A DNA stretch of 64,000 bases from Sulfitobacter sp. F26204 (GTDB lineage: Bacteria > Pseudomonadota > Alphaproteobacteria > Rhodobacterales > Rhodobacteraceae): the NCBI RefSeq assembly GCF_026410305.1, contig NZ_JAPMLQ010000001.1:186001-250000 (forward strand), written 5' to 3'. Positions 8,152 to 17,246 of this stretch are shown here, piece after piece. The position numbers and the translations under genes were made by a program. Every line of letters starts with the position of its first letter. Within the stretch, counting starts at the first letter, position 1. The notes under the pieces were generated by a model that saw only the letters and a program-made list of their open reading frames with translations, did no database searches and had not been told where the DNA came from.

Positions 8152-8879
8152 TCCGCCGCCTCTGGACGGCGCCCCTGTCCGTGGACAAGCACGATGGCGA
8201 AATAGGGGCAGTCGTCGTCCGCCACATCGGCCAGTTTCGCGGTGCGTTGATCCGGCATCGTGCCCTTTTCAACCAGCCACGCATCGTCCAGCCGCCCTGC
8301 GGCGGCGAGGGCGCGTTTGACGGTTGGCAAGTTGCGTCCGGTTTTCATCACCACCAAGGCATCAGAGCGTTTCATATGCGCGACCAGATCATCCTCGGGC
8401 AGCGTTCCCATCAGGACCGTCATCACATCGTCGCCCCAGGTGAATGGCGTATCTAGAGCATTCCAACAGCCGACCATGCCGGGGATTGCGGGCAATACCT
8501 CTACCTCCGCGCGGCCTTGAAGACGGGTGTGCAGATGCATGAAAGAGCCATAGAAAAACGGATCCCCCTCGCAAAGAACAACAACCTCTTCGGTCTTTGC
8601 CAATGCCTCCAGCCTGTCCGCCCAATCAACGTAAAAACCCACCATCAACTGGCGGTACTCCTCGCTGTCGAAACGCAGTTCGGTGGTGACAGGGTATTCC
8701 ATCGGGTATTCGATCACATCACCGCGCAACATCCCCTCGACGATCCTGCGTGCCTGTCCCGCGCGGCCTTTCTTACGGAAATATGCCAGATGTTTGGCTC
8801 CGCGAATGGCGCGGTCGGATTTCACACTCATCAACTCGGGGTCGCCGGGGCCAAGACCTGCGCAAATGATCCTGCCCAT
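8148..8879 (-). CDS. cobI: Precorrin-2 C20-methyltransferase CobI
   Basis: The 243-residue methylase starts MGRIICAGLGPGDPELMSVKSDRAI and carries VVLCEGDPFFYGSFMHL, both typical of CobI/CbiL. It makes precorrin-3A from the CobA product. It lies two bases after cobH and overlaps cobJ by 4. Confidence 0.95.
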   Translation of the reverse strand: MGRIICAGLGPGDPELMSVKSDRAIRGAKHLAYFRKKGRAGQARRIVEGMLRGDVIEYPMEYPVTTELRFDSEEYRQLMVGFYVDWADRLEALAKTEEVVVLCEGDPFFYGSFMHLHTRLQGRAEVEVLPAIPGMVGCWNALDTPFTWGDDVMTVLMGTLPEDDLVAHMKRSDALVVMKTGRNLPTVKRALAAAGRLDDAWLVEKGTMPDQRTAKLADVADDDCPYFAIVLVHGQGRRPEAAE

Positions 8880-8881
8880 GG

Positions 8882-9511
8882 TTATTCCGCCCTACTGGCA
8901 AGGGCGTTCACCGCTGCAACGGTGATGGCGGATCCCCCAAGGCGTCCCTGAACGATCATCGAAGGGGCTGGCAGATCCTGCATCAGGGCTTCCTTGGATT
9001 CCGCTGCCCCGATGAAGCCAACGGGGCAGCCGATGATCGCCGCGGGGCGTGGGCAATCTGGGTCTTCCAACATGTTGATCAGGTGGAACAGGGCGGTGGG
9101 CGCATTGCCGATGGCAACCACTGCGCCAGCAAGGTGGGGGCGCCAGAGCTCGAGAGCCGCGGCAGAGCGGGTGTTGGACATCTCGGCGGCCATATCCGGC
9201 ACACGCGGATCACGCAGGGTGCAGATCACTTCGTTCTCGCGCGGCAGGCGCTTGCGGGTGATGCCCTCGCTGACCATATAGGCATCACAAAGGATCGATG
9301 CACCGTCTTCAAGTGCGGCGCGGGCCTTGATCGCCATCTGGGGCGAAAATTGCACATGTTCCTCAAGCCCGACCATGCCAGCAGCGTGGATCATGCGCAC
9401 GGCGACAATTTCCTCTTCCGGGGTGAAACGGGCGAGGTTCGCCTCGGACCGGATGGTCGCGAAGGACTGGCGATATATCTCGGTGCCGTCGGTGATGTAG
9501 CTATGGGGCAT
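8882..9511 (-). CDS. cobH: Precorrin-8X methylmutase CobH
   Basis: CobH moves a methyl group from C11 to C12, giving hydrogenobyrinic acid. The 209-residue product begins MPHSYITDG and has RMIHAAGMVGLEEHV, whose His42 matches the catalytic histidine of the family, and the C-terminal GCPVGFIGAAESKEAL segment. The MPHS start at 9511 was chosen over a longer frame to 9595 because it fits family length. It overlaps the cobG end by 11 bases. Confidence 0.94.
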   Translation of the reverse strand: MPHSYITDGTEIYRQSFATIRSEANLARFTPEEEIVAVRMIHAAGMVGLEEHVQFSPQMAIKARAALEDGASILCDAYMVSEGITRKRLPRENEVICTLRDPRVPDMAAEMSNTRSAAALELWRPHLAGAVVAIGNAPTALFHLINMLEDPDCPRPAAIIGCPVGFIGAAESKEALMQDLPAPSMIVQGRLGGSAITVAAVNALASRAE

Positions 9512-10613
9512 GCGAAAGCGCCTTGATAATGTCGTCGGTGGAGAGCGAAGTGGCCGCCGGGGTGTCGCCTGCGCGGCCCTGTTTGACAAGGTCAAAACCG
9601 TTTTCCGTGGCGGTTAGCGTCAGTGGTGCGGGTTTTGGATGTGCGCAGCCCTTTGCACAGCCGGAAATGTGAAGCGTTTGGAACGGTTTCAGGTAGGCGG
9701 CGATACTGCGCGCAATAGGGCGTGTTTGGTTCAGCGCCTGAGTACAGCCGGGGGCCCCGGTGCAGGCAATGATACGCAACAGAGGATCGGCAGGGTCTGT
9801 GATCAGACCGTCAAGGCGCGGCGGGTTTTCGACCCCTTCAAGCAGGATCATGCGCCAGGGTGTCAGGCGAATGTCGCCAAGTGTTGAAAACGCCCCCGCC
9901 GTGATTTGACCAAAAGCTATACCGGCAAGCATGCCGTGAGGCGTAAGACCAGGTGCGGGTTGGTAGGTTTGGGTTTGACGGGCTGTGGTAAAATCGGCTG
10001 GCGGCGATTTACCGTCTGCAAGCAACTGTGCCATGCGGTTATGTGTCCCGCGGGTGTCCATGAACCATTGCGCAAGCGTGAGGGCCTCTTGAATGCTTTC
10101 ATTCGCTGCGACAGGTTTGCCTGCGGTCATGCCCTCGGCAACAAGGATCAATCCGCCGGTAGCGTCACGTTCCAGCCGGATGTCAGCGGGGGCGGTTTGC
10201 AGCACAGGCTTGGGACCGGTGTCGACGGCAAATCCGAACTTATGCGGCAGCTCAGGCGCGTCAGGCTGGGTGAGCGCCTCTGTCAGGGAGGTGGCATTGG
10301 TTTCGCCAAATGGAGTCACGATGATGTTGCGGCGGCTCTCGACCGCCTCGGACGGGTCTATCAATGAAAGGCTGCGCAGACCTTCGATCAAGGCACCATG
10401 GGTGTCACGCGTTACACCGCGCAGTTGAACGTTTGCCCGGCTGGAAAGGTCGATGAAGCCGTTACCATAGCGCTGTGAAAGTGCGGCGATGCCCTGGACC
10501 TGGGCATGGCTCAACCGGCCGTTGTAAGGTCGAATGCGCACAACCAGACCGTCCCCGGACATCATCGGGCGCAGGGCCCCCGGGCAAAATCCCTTTATCT
10601 CGGGCCTGTTCAT
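9501..10613 (-). CDS. cobG: Precorrin-3B synthase CobG
   Basis: CobG is the oxygen-dependent monooxygenase that marks the aerobic pathway. The 370 residues follow the nitrite/sulfite reductase fold, with a [4Fe-4S] set at Cys284/Cys290 (ACTGAPGC) and Cys319/Cys323 (SGCAKGC). It is shorter than the well-studied Pseudomonas denitrificans enzyme (about 459 residues), yet both cysteine pairs are present. It overlaps cobN by 4 bases. Confidence 0.93.
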   Translation of the reverse strand: MNRPEIKGFCPGALRPMMSGDGLVVRIRPYNGRLSHAQVQGIAALSQRYGNGFIDLSSRANVQLRGVTRDTHGALIEGLRSLSLIDPSEAVESRRNIIVTPFGETNATSLTEALTQPDAPELPHKFGFAVDTGPKPVLQTAPADIRLERDATGGLILVAEGMTAGKPVAANESIQEALTLAQWFMDTRGTHNRMAQLLADGKSPPADFTTARQTQTYQPAPGLTPHGMLAGIAFGQITAGAFSTLGDIRLTPWRMILLEGVENPPRLDGLITDPADPLLRIIACTGAPGCTQALNQTRPIARSIAAYLKPFQTLHISGCAKGCAHPKPAPLTLTATENGFDLVKQGRAGDTPAATSLSTDDIIKALSHAP

Positions 10614-13600
10614 TCAGCAGCATCCATTGCTGCGGTGATGGAGTTGCGCCGCGTGATCCAGAGACCGGCATCACGCAGCGCGGTGAAGCGATCGCGCATC
10701 GCCTGCAGGGCGTCCGGATTCTCGGCCTCCATGAAAGAGACAAGATCGGCTCGGCCCAGGGTGGCATCATAGTAGAGGTCAAACAGATGCGCGGGCACAT
10801 CGCGGGTAAGATGGGCAAACGCCGCCAGATTGTCGAGCGTCGCTGCGATCTCGGCCGCCCCGCGAAAGGCGTGGCGCATCATGCCACTGGCCCAGTCGGG
10901 ATTGGCGGCGCGGGCACGGACAACACGGGCGATTTCCTCGGCCATGGTACGGGCGCGCGGTGTATCCAGTTTGGTTGTGTCAACGTGGTACATGGCAGGT
11001 TTGGCCGCGCCGAGGTGGGCCATGGCGGCGGCGAATCCGCCCTCGTGGCTGGCGTAATCAGAGGCCAACAGCACGTCGGATTCGGTAAGATCCTGAACAT
11101 GGGCGAAGGTATCGGCCTTCTGAAGACGCCGTTCAAGGGCGGCACGGTTCTGATGCGCGTCGCCTTTTGCATCAACCGACCATTCCGAGGCTTTGAGCCA
11201 AGCTTCTCCGGCGGCGGCGCGTCCCTCTTGCGAATAATCCAGCATCGCCGCTTCCATGTTCATGCCGTAGAGACCTGGTTTGGGGCCAAAAACCCGTGGT
11301 GTTTTTGTGCGATAGGGGTTCATGTCGGGCGCTTCTTCGCGTTCAGCAAGGGCCAAAGCGCCAGCTTCGAAGAGTTGCGAAAGACCTGGAAAGACGTCGC
11401 GGAACAGACCGGAAATACGCAGGGTCACGTCAATACGCGGGCGGTTGATCAGGGTCAGGGGCAGAACTTCAAACCCGCTGACACGTTCGGACCCTTCGTC
11501 CCATTTCGGCGATAGACCCGCAAGGTGCATCGCCATCGCCACTTCCTCGCCTGCGGTGCGCATCGTGGCACTGCCCCATAGGTCGACAACCAGGCCTTTG
11601 GGGTAGTCACCTTCGTCCTGCAGATGGCGGCGCACGAGTTCCTCGGCCAATTTGACGCCCTGGGCATAGGCCGCACGGGTCGGAACGCTGCGCGGATCGA
11701 CAGCGTATAGATTGCGGCCCGTGGGGAGCACGTCAGACCGGCCCCGGTAGGGTGAACCGGAAGGGCCCGGTGCGACGAATTTGCCGTCGAGCGCCGCAAG
11801 AAGGCCTTCGGTCTCACCATCACCAAGCCCGTAGATGTGCAAGCCATCGCCATATTGCGATTCCTTGATGTCACAGACAAAGCGGTCGATCAGGGTGATC
11901 GCTTCGGCCATGCAGGTATCCTCTACAATGCCGAGATCGTTTTCGACACCTGCAGCGCGGGCTTCGTTGCGGATCGTTTCGATCAAACGGTCCCGGCGTG
12001 CCGGGTCGAGCCCGTCAGCCGTTGAATATTCATCCAGCAAACGTTCCAGTTGCAACAGGCCGTCCGGCGTAGCGCTTTGTTTCAATGGCGGCGGAAGGTG
12101 GCCAAGCGTCACTGCCCCGATGCGGCGCTTGGCCTGTGCGGCTTCGCCCGGATCGTTGACGATGAACGGATAGATCACCGGCAGGTCGGCGGTGAGCGCT
12201 TCGGGCCAGCAATTGTCCGAAAGCGCCACGGATTTACCCGGAAGCCATTCAAGCGTGCCATGGGCACCGATGTGAACCAGCGCATGATGGCCTTGCGCGT
12301 GAAGCCAAAGGTAAAAGGCAACATAGGCGTGGCGCGGCACGCGGGCGAGATCGTGATAATCGGTTTCTCGCTGATCAATGGCACCGCGTTCGGGTTGCAG
12401 GGCGACAAGGGCATTGCCGCAGGATTGCGCGGGAAAGTGGAAAGCCCCGTTACGGACCAGCGGATCTGCGAAGACATCCGGCCATGCGATTTTCAGATCC
12501 GTCTGAAGCGAGGGGGGGAGCGTTTCAAGCGCCTCTACATATGCAGTCAACGGCCATTCGATCGTTGCATTTGCAAGCGTTTTGCCAAACCCAATTGCCG
12601 GTTGCACAGCGTAGCCAGCCCCCGCGAGTGTCATCAGCATGTCTTCGGTAGAAGCCAAGGCGTCAAGACCGACTGCATGGGCGACCTGATCCGGACGACC
12701 CGGATAGGTGGAAAGAACAAGCGCGATCTTCCGTTCTTTCTGGGCGGTGGCCGCAAGGCGGAGCCAGCCTGAAATACGTTCAACCACAGCTTCTACCCGG
12801 CCGGTGTTGGCGCGGTGGGAAAAACGTGAATATTCAAGAAAGGGATCTTTTTTTTCGGGGGCTTTGAAACTGACAACACCTGAAAAGATACGTCCGTCGA
12901 CCTCAGGCAGAACAACGTGCATGGCAAGGTCGGCAGGAGAAAGGCCACGTTCGGATGACGCCCATTCCTTGTGACGGGCGGTAGAAAGCGCGACCTGGAA
13001 CACAGGGCAGCCGGGAGCATCCAGCGGAGAAGTGCCATCCTCGCCACGTCCGGAAAAAGCGGTGGCGTTGATGATGGCAGCGGGAGGAGTTTCTGAGAGA
13101 ATTCGGGCAAGGAAAGCGCGGCCTTCTGCGTTTTTCAGGGAGGGAACAAAAAGCCCAAGTGCCGCAAAGCCCCGTTTACGCAAAGCACAGATCAGCGCAT
13201 CAACCGGAGCGGTATCGGCAGCGGTCAGGTAGCTGCGATAAAAAGTGACAAAAATCGGATTTTCGCCTGTGTCGACGCCCGGCACAATACCCAGGTCGGG
13301 ATCGTAGCACCCGCAAGCGGGAACGGTTTTTATGCCACTGACCGGGCCAGCATAGAAACCGGCGGCGAGGGCCAGTTGCGCAAGAGCGGCCTGCGCGGCG
13401 ACGGCACCGCCTGTATCACAAAGGTGCGAGAGGCGTCGCAGGGTTGAGACAGGCAATGTCGAATGTTGGTCAAGCGCCGGATCTTCACGACCGTCGGCGG
13501 GCAAAATAGCGAGAGCAATGTTATTACGGCGGGCAAAGTCTTGAACCTGCATGATGCCGTAGGGCCAATAGTTTTCGCCCCCGATCAAACGGATCAGGAT

Positions 13601-13852
13601 GCCTTTGGCCCCTGTCAGCGTCTGTTCAACATAGTTGTCTACTGAGGCCGGGTGCCGCAGAGCAGTGAGGTTGCACAGGCGTAGTGTCGGCAGTTTTCCT
13701 GCCGGTCCGCCGCCACGATGCCAGCCTGCCGCGAAAGCGCCGAGGTCACTGTCGGAAAACGAAAGCACCACCAGATCAGCGGGAGATTGACCCGGATCAT
13801 AGGGGGTTTCGCTATCCTCTAACCCGTGGCTTTCGCGGAAGACAACGTGCAT
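10610..13852 (-). CDS. cobN: Cobaltochelatase large subunit CobN
   Basis: CobN is the large subunit of the ATP-dependent aerobic cobaltochelatase CobNST, inserting Co(II) into hydrogenobyrinic acid a,c-diamide. The 1080-residue protein has the CobN/BchH-type core, with HALVHIGAHGTLEWLPGKSVALSD, DLWGSATMRTAGEE and ASDYASHEGGFAAAM. It is shorter than Pseudomonas CobN (about 1275). cobS and cobT are not in the window. It lies 4 bases after cobW and overlaps cobG. Confidence 0.95.
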   Translation of the reverse strand: MHVVFRESHGLEDSETPYDPGQSPADLVVLSFSDSDLGAFAAGWHRGGGPAGKLPTLRLCNLTALRHPASVDNYVEQTLTGAKGILIRLIGGENYWPYGIMQVQDFARRNNIALAILPADGREDPALDQHSTLPVSTLRRLSHLCDTGGAVAAQAALAQLALAAGFYAGPVSGIKTVPACGCYDPDLGIVPGVDTGENPIFVTFYRSYLTAADTAPVDALICALRKRGFAALGLFVPSLKNAEGRAFLARILSETPPAAIINATAFSGRGEDGTSPLDAPGCPVFQVALSTARHKEWASSERGLSPADLAMHVVLPEVDGRIFSGVVSFKAPEKKDPFLEYSRFSHRANTGRVEAVVERISGWLRLAATAQKERKIALVLSTYPGRPDQVAHAVGLDALASTEDMLMTLAGAGYAVQPAIGFGKTLANATIEWPLTAYVEALETLPPSLQTDLKIAWPDVFADPLVRNGAFHFPAQSCGNALVALQPERGAIDQRETDYHDLARVPRHAYVAFYLWLHAQGHHALVHIGAHGTLEWLPGKSVALSDNCWPEALTADLPVIYPFIVNDPGEAAQAKRRIGAVTLGHLPPPLKQSATPDGLLQLERLLDEYSTADGLDPARRDRLIETIRNEARAAGVENDLGIVEDTCMAEAITLIDRFVCDIKESQYGDGLHIYGLGDGETEGLLAALDGKFVAPGPSGSPYRGRSDVLPTGRNLYAVDPRSVPTRAAYAQGVKLAEELVRRHLQDEGDYPKGLVVDLWGSATMRTAGEEVAMAMHLAGLSPKWDEGSERVSGFEVLPLTLINRPRIDVTLRISGLFRDVFPGLSQLFEAGALALAEREEAPDMNPYRTKTPRVFGPKPGLYGMNMEAAMLDYSQEGRAAAGEAWLKASEWSVDAKGDAHQNRAALERRLQKADTFAHVQDLTESDVLLASDYASHEGGFAAAMAHLGAAKPAMYHVDTTKLDTPRARTMAEEIARVVRARAANPDWASGMMRHAFRGAAEIAATLDNLAAFAHLTRDVPAHLFDLYYDATLGRADLVSFMEAENPDALQAMRDRFTALRDAGLWITRRNSITAAMDAAE

Positions 13853-13856
13853 TTAT

Positions 13857-14891
13857 CTAGGCGCCGAGTGTGGCACGGATGGCGGCCGTATCGATGTGAT
13901 CGTGTTCCGCGATGACTACCAGGTGACCCTGCCGAGATTCCGCACCCCACGGGCGGTCGAACTGCTGGCGTACGCGGGCACCCACGGCCTGAACCAACAG
14001 GCGCATGGGTTTGCCCGACACGGCAACATAACCTTTGACACGCAAAATGTGCTGTTCGTTGGCCAGCTTTTCAATGGCCGCAACCAGTGCATCAATGTTG
14101 TCGATTTCGGGCATCGGGACAACGATGGTTTCAAAATCGTCATGTTCGTGATCGTCATGGCCATCGTGATGAGAAGGGCGCGCGGCAAGGTCGTCTTCTG
14201 CTGCAGCATTCAGACCGAGAACGATATTTGGGTCGATCACACCTTCGCTCATGGACAAAATCGGGATGGTCCGTGGCGATTCAGCCTCGATGATCTTGCG
14301 GGCGGCGGCAAGACCTGCTTCGCCGGCGAGATCGGCCTTGGACATCAGGATAATGTCAGCGCAACTGATCTGGTCTTCGAAGACTTCGGACAGGGGCGTT
14401 TCGTGATCGATGCTGTCGTCTGCCTTGCGTTGCAGATCCACCGCATGTTCGTCAGCGGCAAAGCGTCCGGCTGCGACAGCTTCGGCATCTGCCAGGGCGA
14501 TAACACCGTCGACGGTGATCTTGGAGCGGATCGCGGGCCAGTCGAATGCCTTGAGCAAAGGTTTGGGCAGGGCCAGGCCGGAGGTTTCGATCAGGATGTG
14601 ATCGGGTTTCGTGGGCAAGGCCATCAATGCCTCGATGGTTGGAATGAAATCATCCGCCACCGTGCAACAGATACATCCATTGGCCAGTTCAACGATGTTT
14701 TCAGCGGGGCAATCCGGGATGGCACAGGATTTGAGAATATCGCCATCAACGCCGACAGTACCAAATTCGTTGACCAGCACGGCAAGCCTGCGGCCCCCCG
14801 CATTTTGCATCAGGTGACGGATCAGTGTCGTTTTGCCGGACCCCAGAAAGCCGGTAACAACGGTAACTGGGATTTTGGACAGGTCGTTCAT
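13857..14891 (-). CDS. cobW: CobW family GTPase / metallochaperone
   Basis: The 344 residues start with a G3E GTPase P-loop (VTGFLGSGKTTL, about residues 12-23), then the CobW/COG0523 metal motif NGCICCT (Cys73, Cys75, Cys76), a His/Asp-rich linker (SHHDGHDDHEHDD, about 240-252) and a C-terminal CobW_C domain. It is thought to deliver cobalt to the chelatase, and its place between DUF1636 and cobN supports that. It overlaps the DUF1636 gene by 4 bases. Confidence 0.93.
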   Translation of the reverse strand: MNDLSKIPVTVVTGFLGSGKTTLIRHLMQNAGGRRLAVLVNEFGTVGVDGDILKSCAIPDCPAENIVELANGCICCTVADDFIPTIEALMALPTKPDHILIETSGLALPKPLLKAFDWPAIRSKITVDGVIALADAEAVAAGRFAADEHAVDLQRKADDSIDHETPLSEVFEDQISCADIILMSKADLAGEAGLAAARKIIEAESPRTIPILSMSEGVIDPNIVLGLNAAAEDDLAARPSHHDGHDDHEHDDFETIVVPMPEIDNIDALVAAIEKLANEQHILRVKGYVAVSGKPMRLLVQAVGARVRQQFDRPWGAESRQGHLVVIAEHDHIDTAAIRATLGA

Positions 14892-15262
14892 GTCAGGGCC
14901 TCCACGGGCATATTGAAAGGGGGAACGCGAGCGAGGCTTTGTTTACGGAAAACCAGGGGACGCTCGCGCCAGGGAACAAGGCCATCCGGCGTTGCCGCAT
15001 AGGCGGCAGCACCGGCGAGGATGTCGGGCGCGTCGTCATTGGTGAGACGGCCATAGACATAAGTCCATTTGCCGGGTTCACACAAGGCAACGGCAGCACC
15101 TTGCTTGCAAGCCGACAGGCATTTCACACCGACGATTTCGACACCTTCGGGGGCACCAACTGCGGTCAATGCGTCATGCAGCATGGCACCCGGGCGCGGC
15201 GCGTCGTCCTCAAGGACTTCGCCTGCGCGACAGGTGGTGCATACATAGAGAGTTGCGGTCAT
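14888..15262 (-). CDS. DUF1636 small Cys-rich protein (second paralogue)
   Basis: The 124 residues have Cys8/Cys11 (VCTTCRAG) and Cys48/Cys52 (KCLSACKQG), the same CxxC + CxxxC layout as the protein at 2007-2309, with similar flanks (VAL..G.W.Y..G.LT, then AATPDG). It probably binds a metal or Fe-S cluster. Coupling to cobW by a 4-base overlap suggests a role near cobalt handling. This is inference, as the family has no established reaction. Confidence 0.8.
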   Translation of the reverse strand: MTATLYVCTTCRAGEVLEDDAPRPGAMLHDALTAVGAPEGVEIVGVKCLSACKQGAAVALCEPGKWTYVYGRLTNDDAPDILAGAAAYAATPDGLVPWRERPLVFRKQSLARVPPFNMPVEALT

Positions 15263-15272
15263 CAGATGCGCC

Positions 15273-15767
15273 TTATTCTAAAGTCAGGATTTCGCTGGCC
15301 GAGATCAGGGTGCCAGCCACGGCCAGAGGGCTGTGATCATTGGCGTTCAGTGTAACCTTGATTTCAACTTTGCCTTTGGGAAGAGCATCAATATGATACC
15401 ATTCACCATAAAGCCGCCCAAGTTTTTCACCGTTTACATAGAGATGGGCATGTCCCTCACCCGGCACATGCGCGCCGCCGGCATTCTGGGGCGCAAATGC
15501 GAAATTCCGGGTAATGACATGCAGGTTATGGCCTGCCATCGGGTCCGGTGCGACCGCGATCGACACTTCGGGCGGGTTGTCAGCGGAAATATCGCGGGGC
15601 GTGTCATGCATCACACCATGCGCGCCGTGATCCATCCCGGCCACGTGATGAGAGGGGTCAGCATGATCATGGCCTTCAAAGGCGGCCCCGCTGCCGGCTG
15701 CAATGGTAAAGCCGATGCCGCCGCCAAAAATCAGGCCGATTACAAACAACGAAAGACTGCGCTTCAT
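15273..15767 (-). CDS. His-rich exported protein of unknown function in the cobalt locus
   Basis: The 164-residue product starts MKRSLSLFVIGLIFGGGIGFTIAAG, a signal peptide or N-terminal anchor. It is followed by a His-rich stretch (FEGHDHADPSHHVAGMDHGAHG, with eight His within about 25 residues) and a C-terminal beta-like domain with HAHLYVNGEKLGRLYGEWYHI and LNANDHSPLAV. I do not recognise the domain with confidence. Periplasmic metal binding is a reasonable inference from composition and from its place directly after cbtA. The start at 15767 follows GAGGG and lies 8 bases after the cbtA stop; a longer frame exists. Confidence 0.7.
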   Translation of the reverse strand: MKRSLSLFVIGLIFGGGIGFTIAAGSGAAFEGHDHADPSHHVAGMDHGAHGVMHDTPRDISADNPPEVSIAVAPDPMAGHNLHVITRNFAFAPQNAGGAHVPGEGHAHLYVNGEKLGRLYGEWYHIDALPKGKVEIKVTLNANDHSPLAVAGTLISASEILTLE

Positions 15768-15775
15768 ACCACCCT

Positions 15776-16474
15776 CTACGCCTGGGCGGTTGAGTTCTGG
15801 TTCAGGCCTTCCCGACACCAGAAATATCCGGCAAATGACCCAAGCAAGACCCAGGCAGCAAGACCAACGCCAAAGGCGCGCGCAGCAAATAGAGCGCCGA
15901 TTTCAGTCGGGACAGGACCGGCAAACGCATCAGGTTCCGGTGCCCCTATCACATGCGGTGCGGCCAACAATATGACGGCCAAACTCCAGACCATCCAGTT
16001 GCGACCGAATGCTATGAGCCATAGACCGACCAACGCCGCCGCGACGGTGGCGAACCACCAGACCTGACGTGCGGCCACGTCTGCCGCTGCAACGCCGGGC
16101 ACTTCGGGGGCAAGTGTGATGCCGGGTGCAAGATGGAAGGCCACAAACCCTGCCACCCCCCAGATGATACCGGTACGGCCGTCAATGGTGGCACCGCGCT
16201 CTTCGGCAATGCCCATCGCGGCAATCAGGATCAGTGCATAGCCGGTGTAGGTCAACATGGTGAAGACAAGGCTGAGACCATCACGCATGGCGTCAAAACC
16301 GGGCAATTCGGGATTCGCGGAAACAGGCGCAGCACCAAAATGAACAATTGCACCGGTTTCATATAGTTCGGCGTGAAGCAGTACGGGCTGGACAAAAACC
16401 AATTGCAACAGGCCTGCAATCAACCCAGCGGCCGCCCCGGCGAAAATCGCGGAAACAAGAAAGCGAGAGTACAT
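15776..16474 (-). CDS. cbtA: Cobalt transporter subunit CbtA
   Basis: The 232-residue protein has about six hydrophobic segments and the CbtA start (MYSRFLVSAIFAGAAAGLIAGL, then FVQPVLLHAELYE) with conserved histidines (VAFHLAPGITLAPEVPG). CbtA is predicted to be the membrane permease of a B12-regulated cobalt importer that works with small CbtB. GGAG lies 8 bases before the start. Confidence 0.92.
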   Translation of the reverse strand: MYSRFLVSAIFAGAAAGLIAGLLQLVFVQPVLLHAELYETGAIVHFGAAPVSANPELPGFDAMRDGLSLVFTMLTYTGYALILIAAMGIAEERGATIDGRTGIIWGVAGFVAFHLAPGITLAPEVPGVAAADVAARQVWWFATVAAALVGLWLIAFGRNWMVWSLAVILLAAPHVIGAPEPDAFAGPVPTEIGALFAARAFGVGLAAWVLLGSFAGYFWCREGLNQNSTAQA

Positions 16475-16581
16475 GGAAACAACTCCAAAGATATGAGTAA
16501 ACAGCGATTTGGCGGCATGTGCACATCAGACGACGCATGCCAAAAAGCAGGCGACCGGATACCGATAGCGCGCTCAGACCA

Positions 16582-16615
16582 AACAGACTGTGAGAAAAGC
16601 TAGTGTTTGTCTGTT
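16582..16615. repeat. Inverted repeat in the cbtB-cbtA gap
   Basis: AACAGAC at 16582-16588 and GTCTGTT at 16609-16615 form a 7-bp perfect inverted repeat with a 20-base spacer, inside the 212-base gap between cbtB and cbtA. Gaps elsewhere in this gene run are mostly under 15 bases. It may be an attenuating or stabilising hairpin or a protein site. No other feature is seen in the gap. Confidence 0.3.
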
Positions 16616-16686
16616 CATGCCCTCAGAACCATCGAAATCACGCAGCGGCAGCCACGGTCGGATTCGTGCGGGCGGTCAGCCTACAC

Positions 16687-16851
16687 TTAGTGGCAGGGGA
16701 ACCCGGTTGCGTGACGCACATCATGGGCCGCATCATGCAGCGCGGCTGCCTGAACGTGGCCAGTCAGTGAAATTACAGCCAGGCCCAGCACCGCTGCAAA
16801 AACTGCGGGCAAAAAGCGGAGACCGCTGCGTGTCATCGTTGTTGTCGTCAT
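16687..16851 (-). CDS. cbtB: Cobalt transporter subunit CbtB
   Basis: This 54-residue protein has one membrane segment (FLPAVFAAVLGLAVISLTGHV) and a C-terminal His-rich tail (HDAAHDVRHATGFPCH), the CbtB signature, thought to bind cobalt outside the membrane. The ATG at 16851 is set by AAGGAG seven bases upstream; an in-frame GTG at 16872 is less likely. It is the first gene behind the B12 riboswitch. Confidence 0.92.
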   Translation of the reverse strand: MTTTTMTRSGLRFLPAVFAAVLGLAVISLTGHVQAAALHDAAHDVRHATGFPCH

Positions 16852-16864
16852 GTTTTCTCTCCTT

Positions 16865-16882
16865 GCCGTCACACCCGACGGC
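16865..16882 (-). promoter_or_regulatory. Expression-platform hairpin next to the cbtB ribosome binding site
   Basis: GCCGTC and GACGGC form a 6-bp stem with a GGGTGT loop that ends at the base next to the AAGGAGAG ribosome binding site (16857-16864). Its position between the riboswitch aptamer and the start codon suggests translational control of cbtB, but the alternative fold has not been computed. Confidence 0.45.
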
Positions 16883-16895
16883 CTTCATGTTACGT

Positions 16896-17087
16896 TTGCT
16901 TGGCAGGTCTCCTGGCTCGCGGATCGTGGCCTTTTCCCGCCTTCCCTGTCAGGTGACAAGTGGCATATCGGGTTGGGCTCACCGCTTACAGTCGCGGGGG
17001 CGGCTTCAGCTTGGGGCGGATGCCTTGACTGAATTCCCTGTTAGGTCCCGCATGAACAAAGTTGCATGCATCGGGACACCAAGCACC
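16896..17087 (-). promoter_or_regulatory. Cobalamin riboswitch upstream of cbtB
   Basis: Read leftwards, the RNA begins GGTGCTTGGTGTCCCG, has AACAGGGAA, a GC-rich core around GCGACTGTAAGCGG, a second CTGACAGGGAA, and ends with the B12 box AGCCAGGAGACCTGCC (16902-16917) followed by AAGCA, which pairs back to the 5' TGCTT. This order matches the adenosylcobalamin aptamer. B12 binding is expected to lower expression of cbtBA and the coupled corrin genes. Confidence 0.95.
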
Positions 17088-17246
17088 TTACCTCTCGCAT
17101 TTTGCCCCATCAAAGGCAAGATTGTTTTGCGACCAAAAAGAGCACCAAAACGCGTGTTCTCTGACGACTGGCCGGCGCTTTGTGCGTAGGGTTGTGCCAA
17201 ATCGCGCCCGCAACGTGCGAATCCCCCAAAATGCCGGAGCCCCTGC

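Noticed and set aside
13896-15002. 368-codon plus-strand frame opposite cobW
   Set aside because: It is antisense to cobW and a DUF1636 gene with clear motifs, and its translation shows no protein-like pattern. It is a high-GC shadow.
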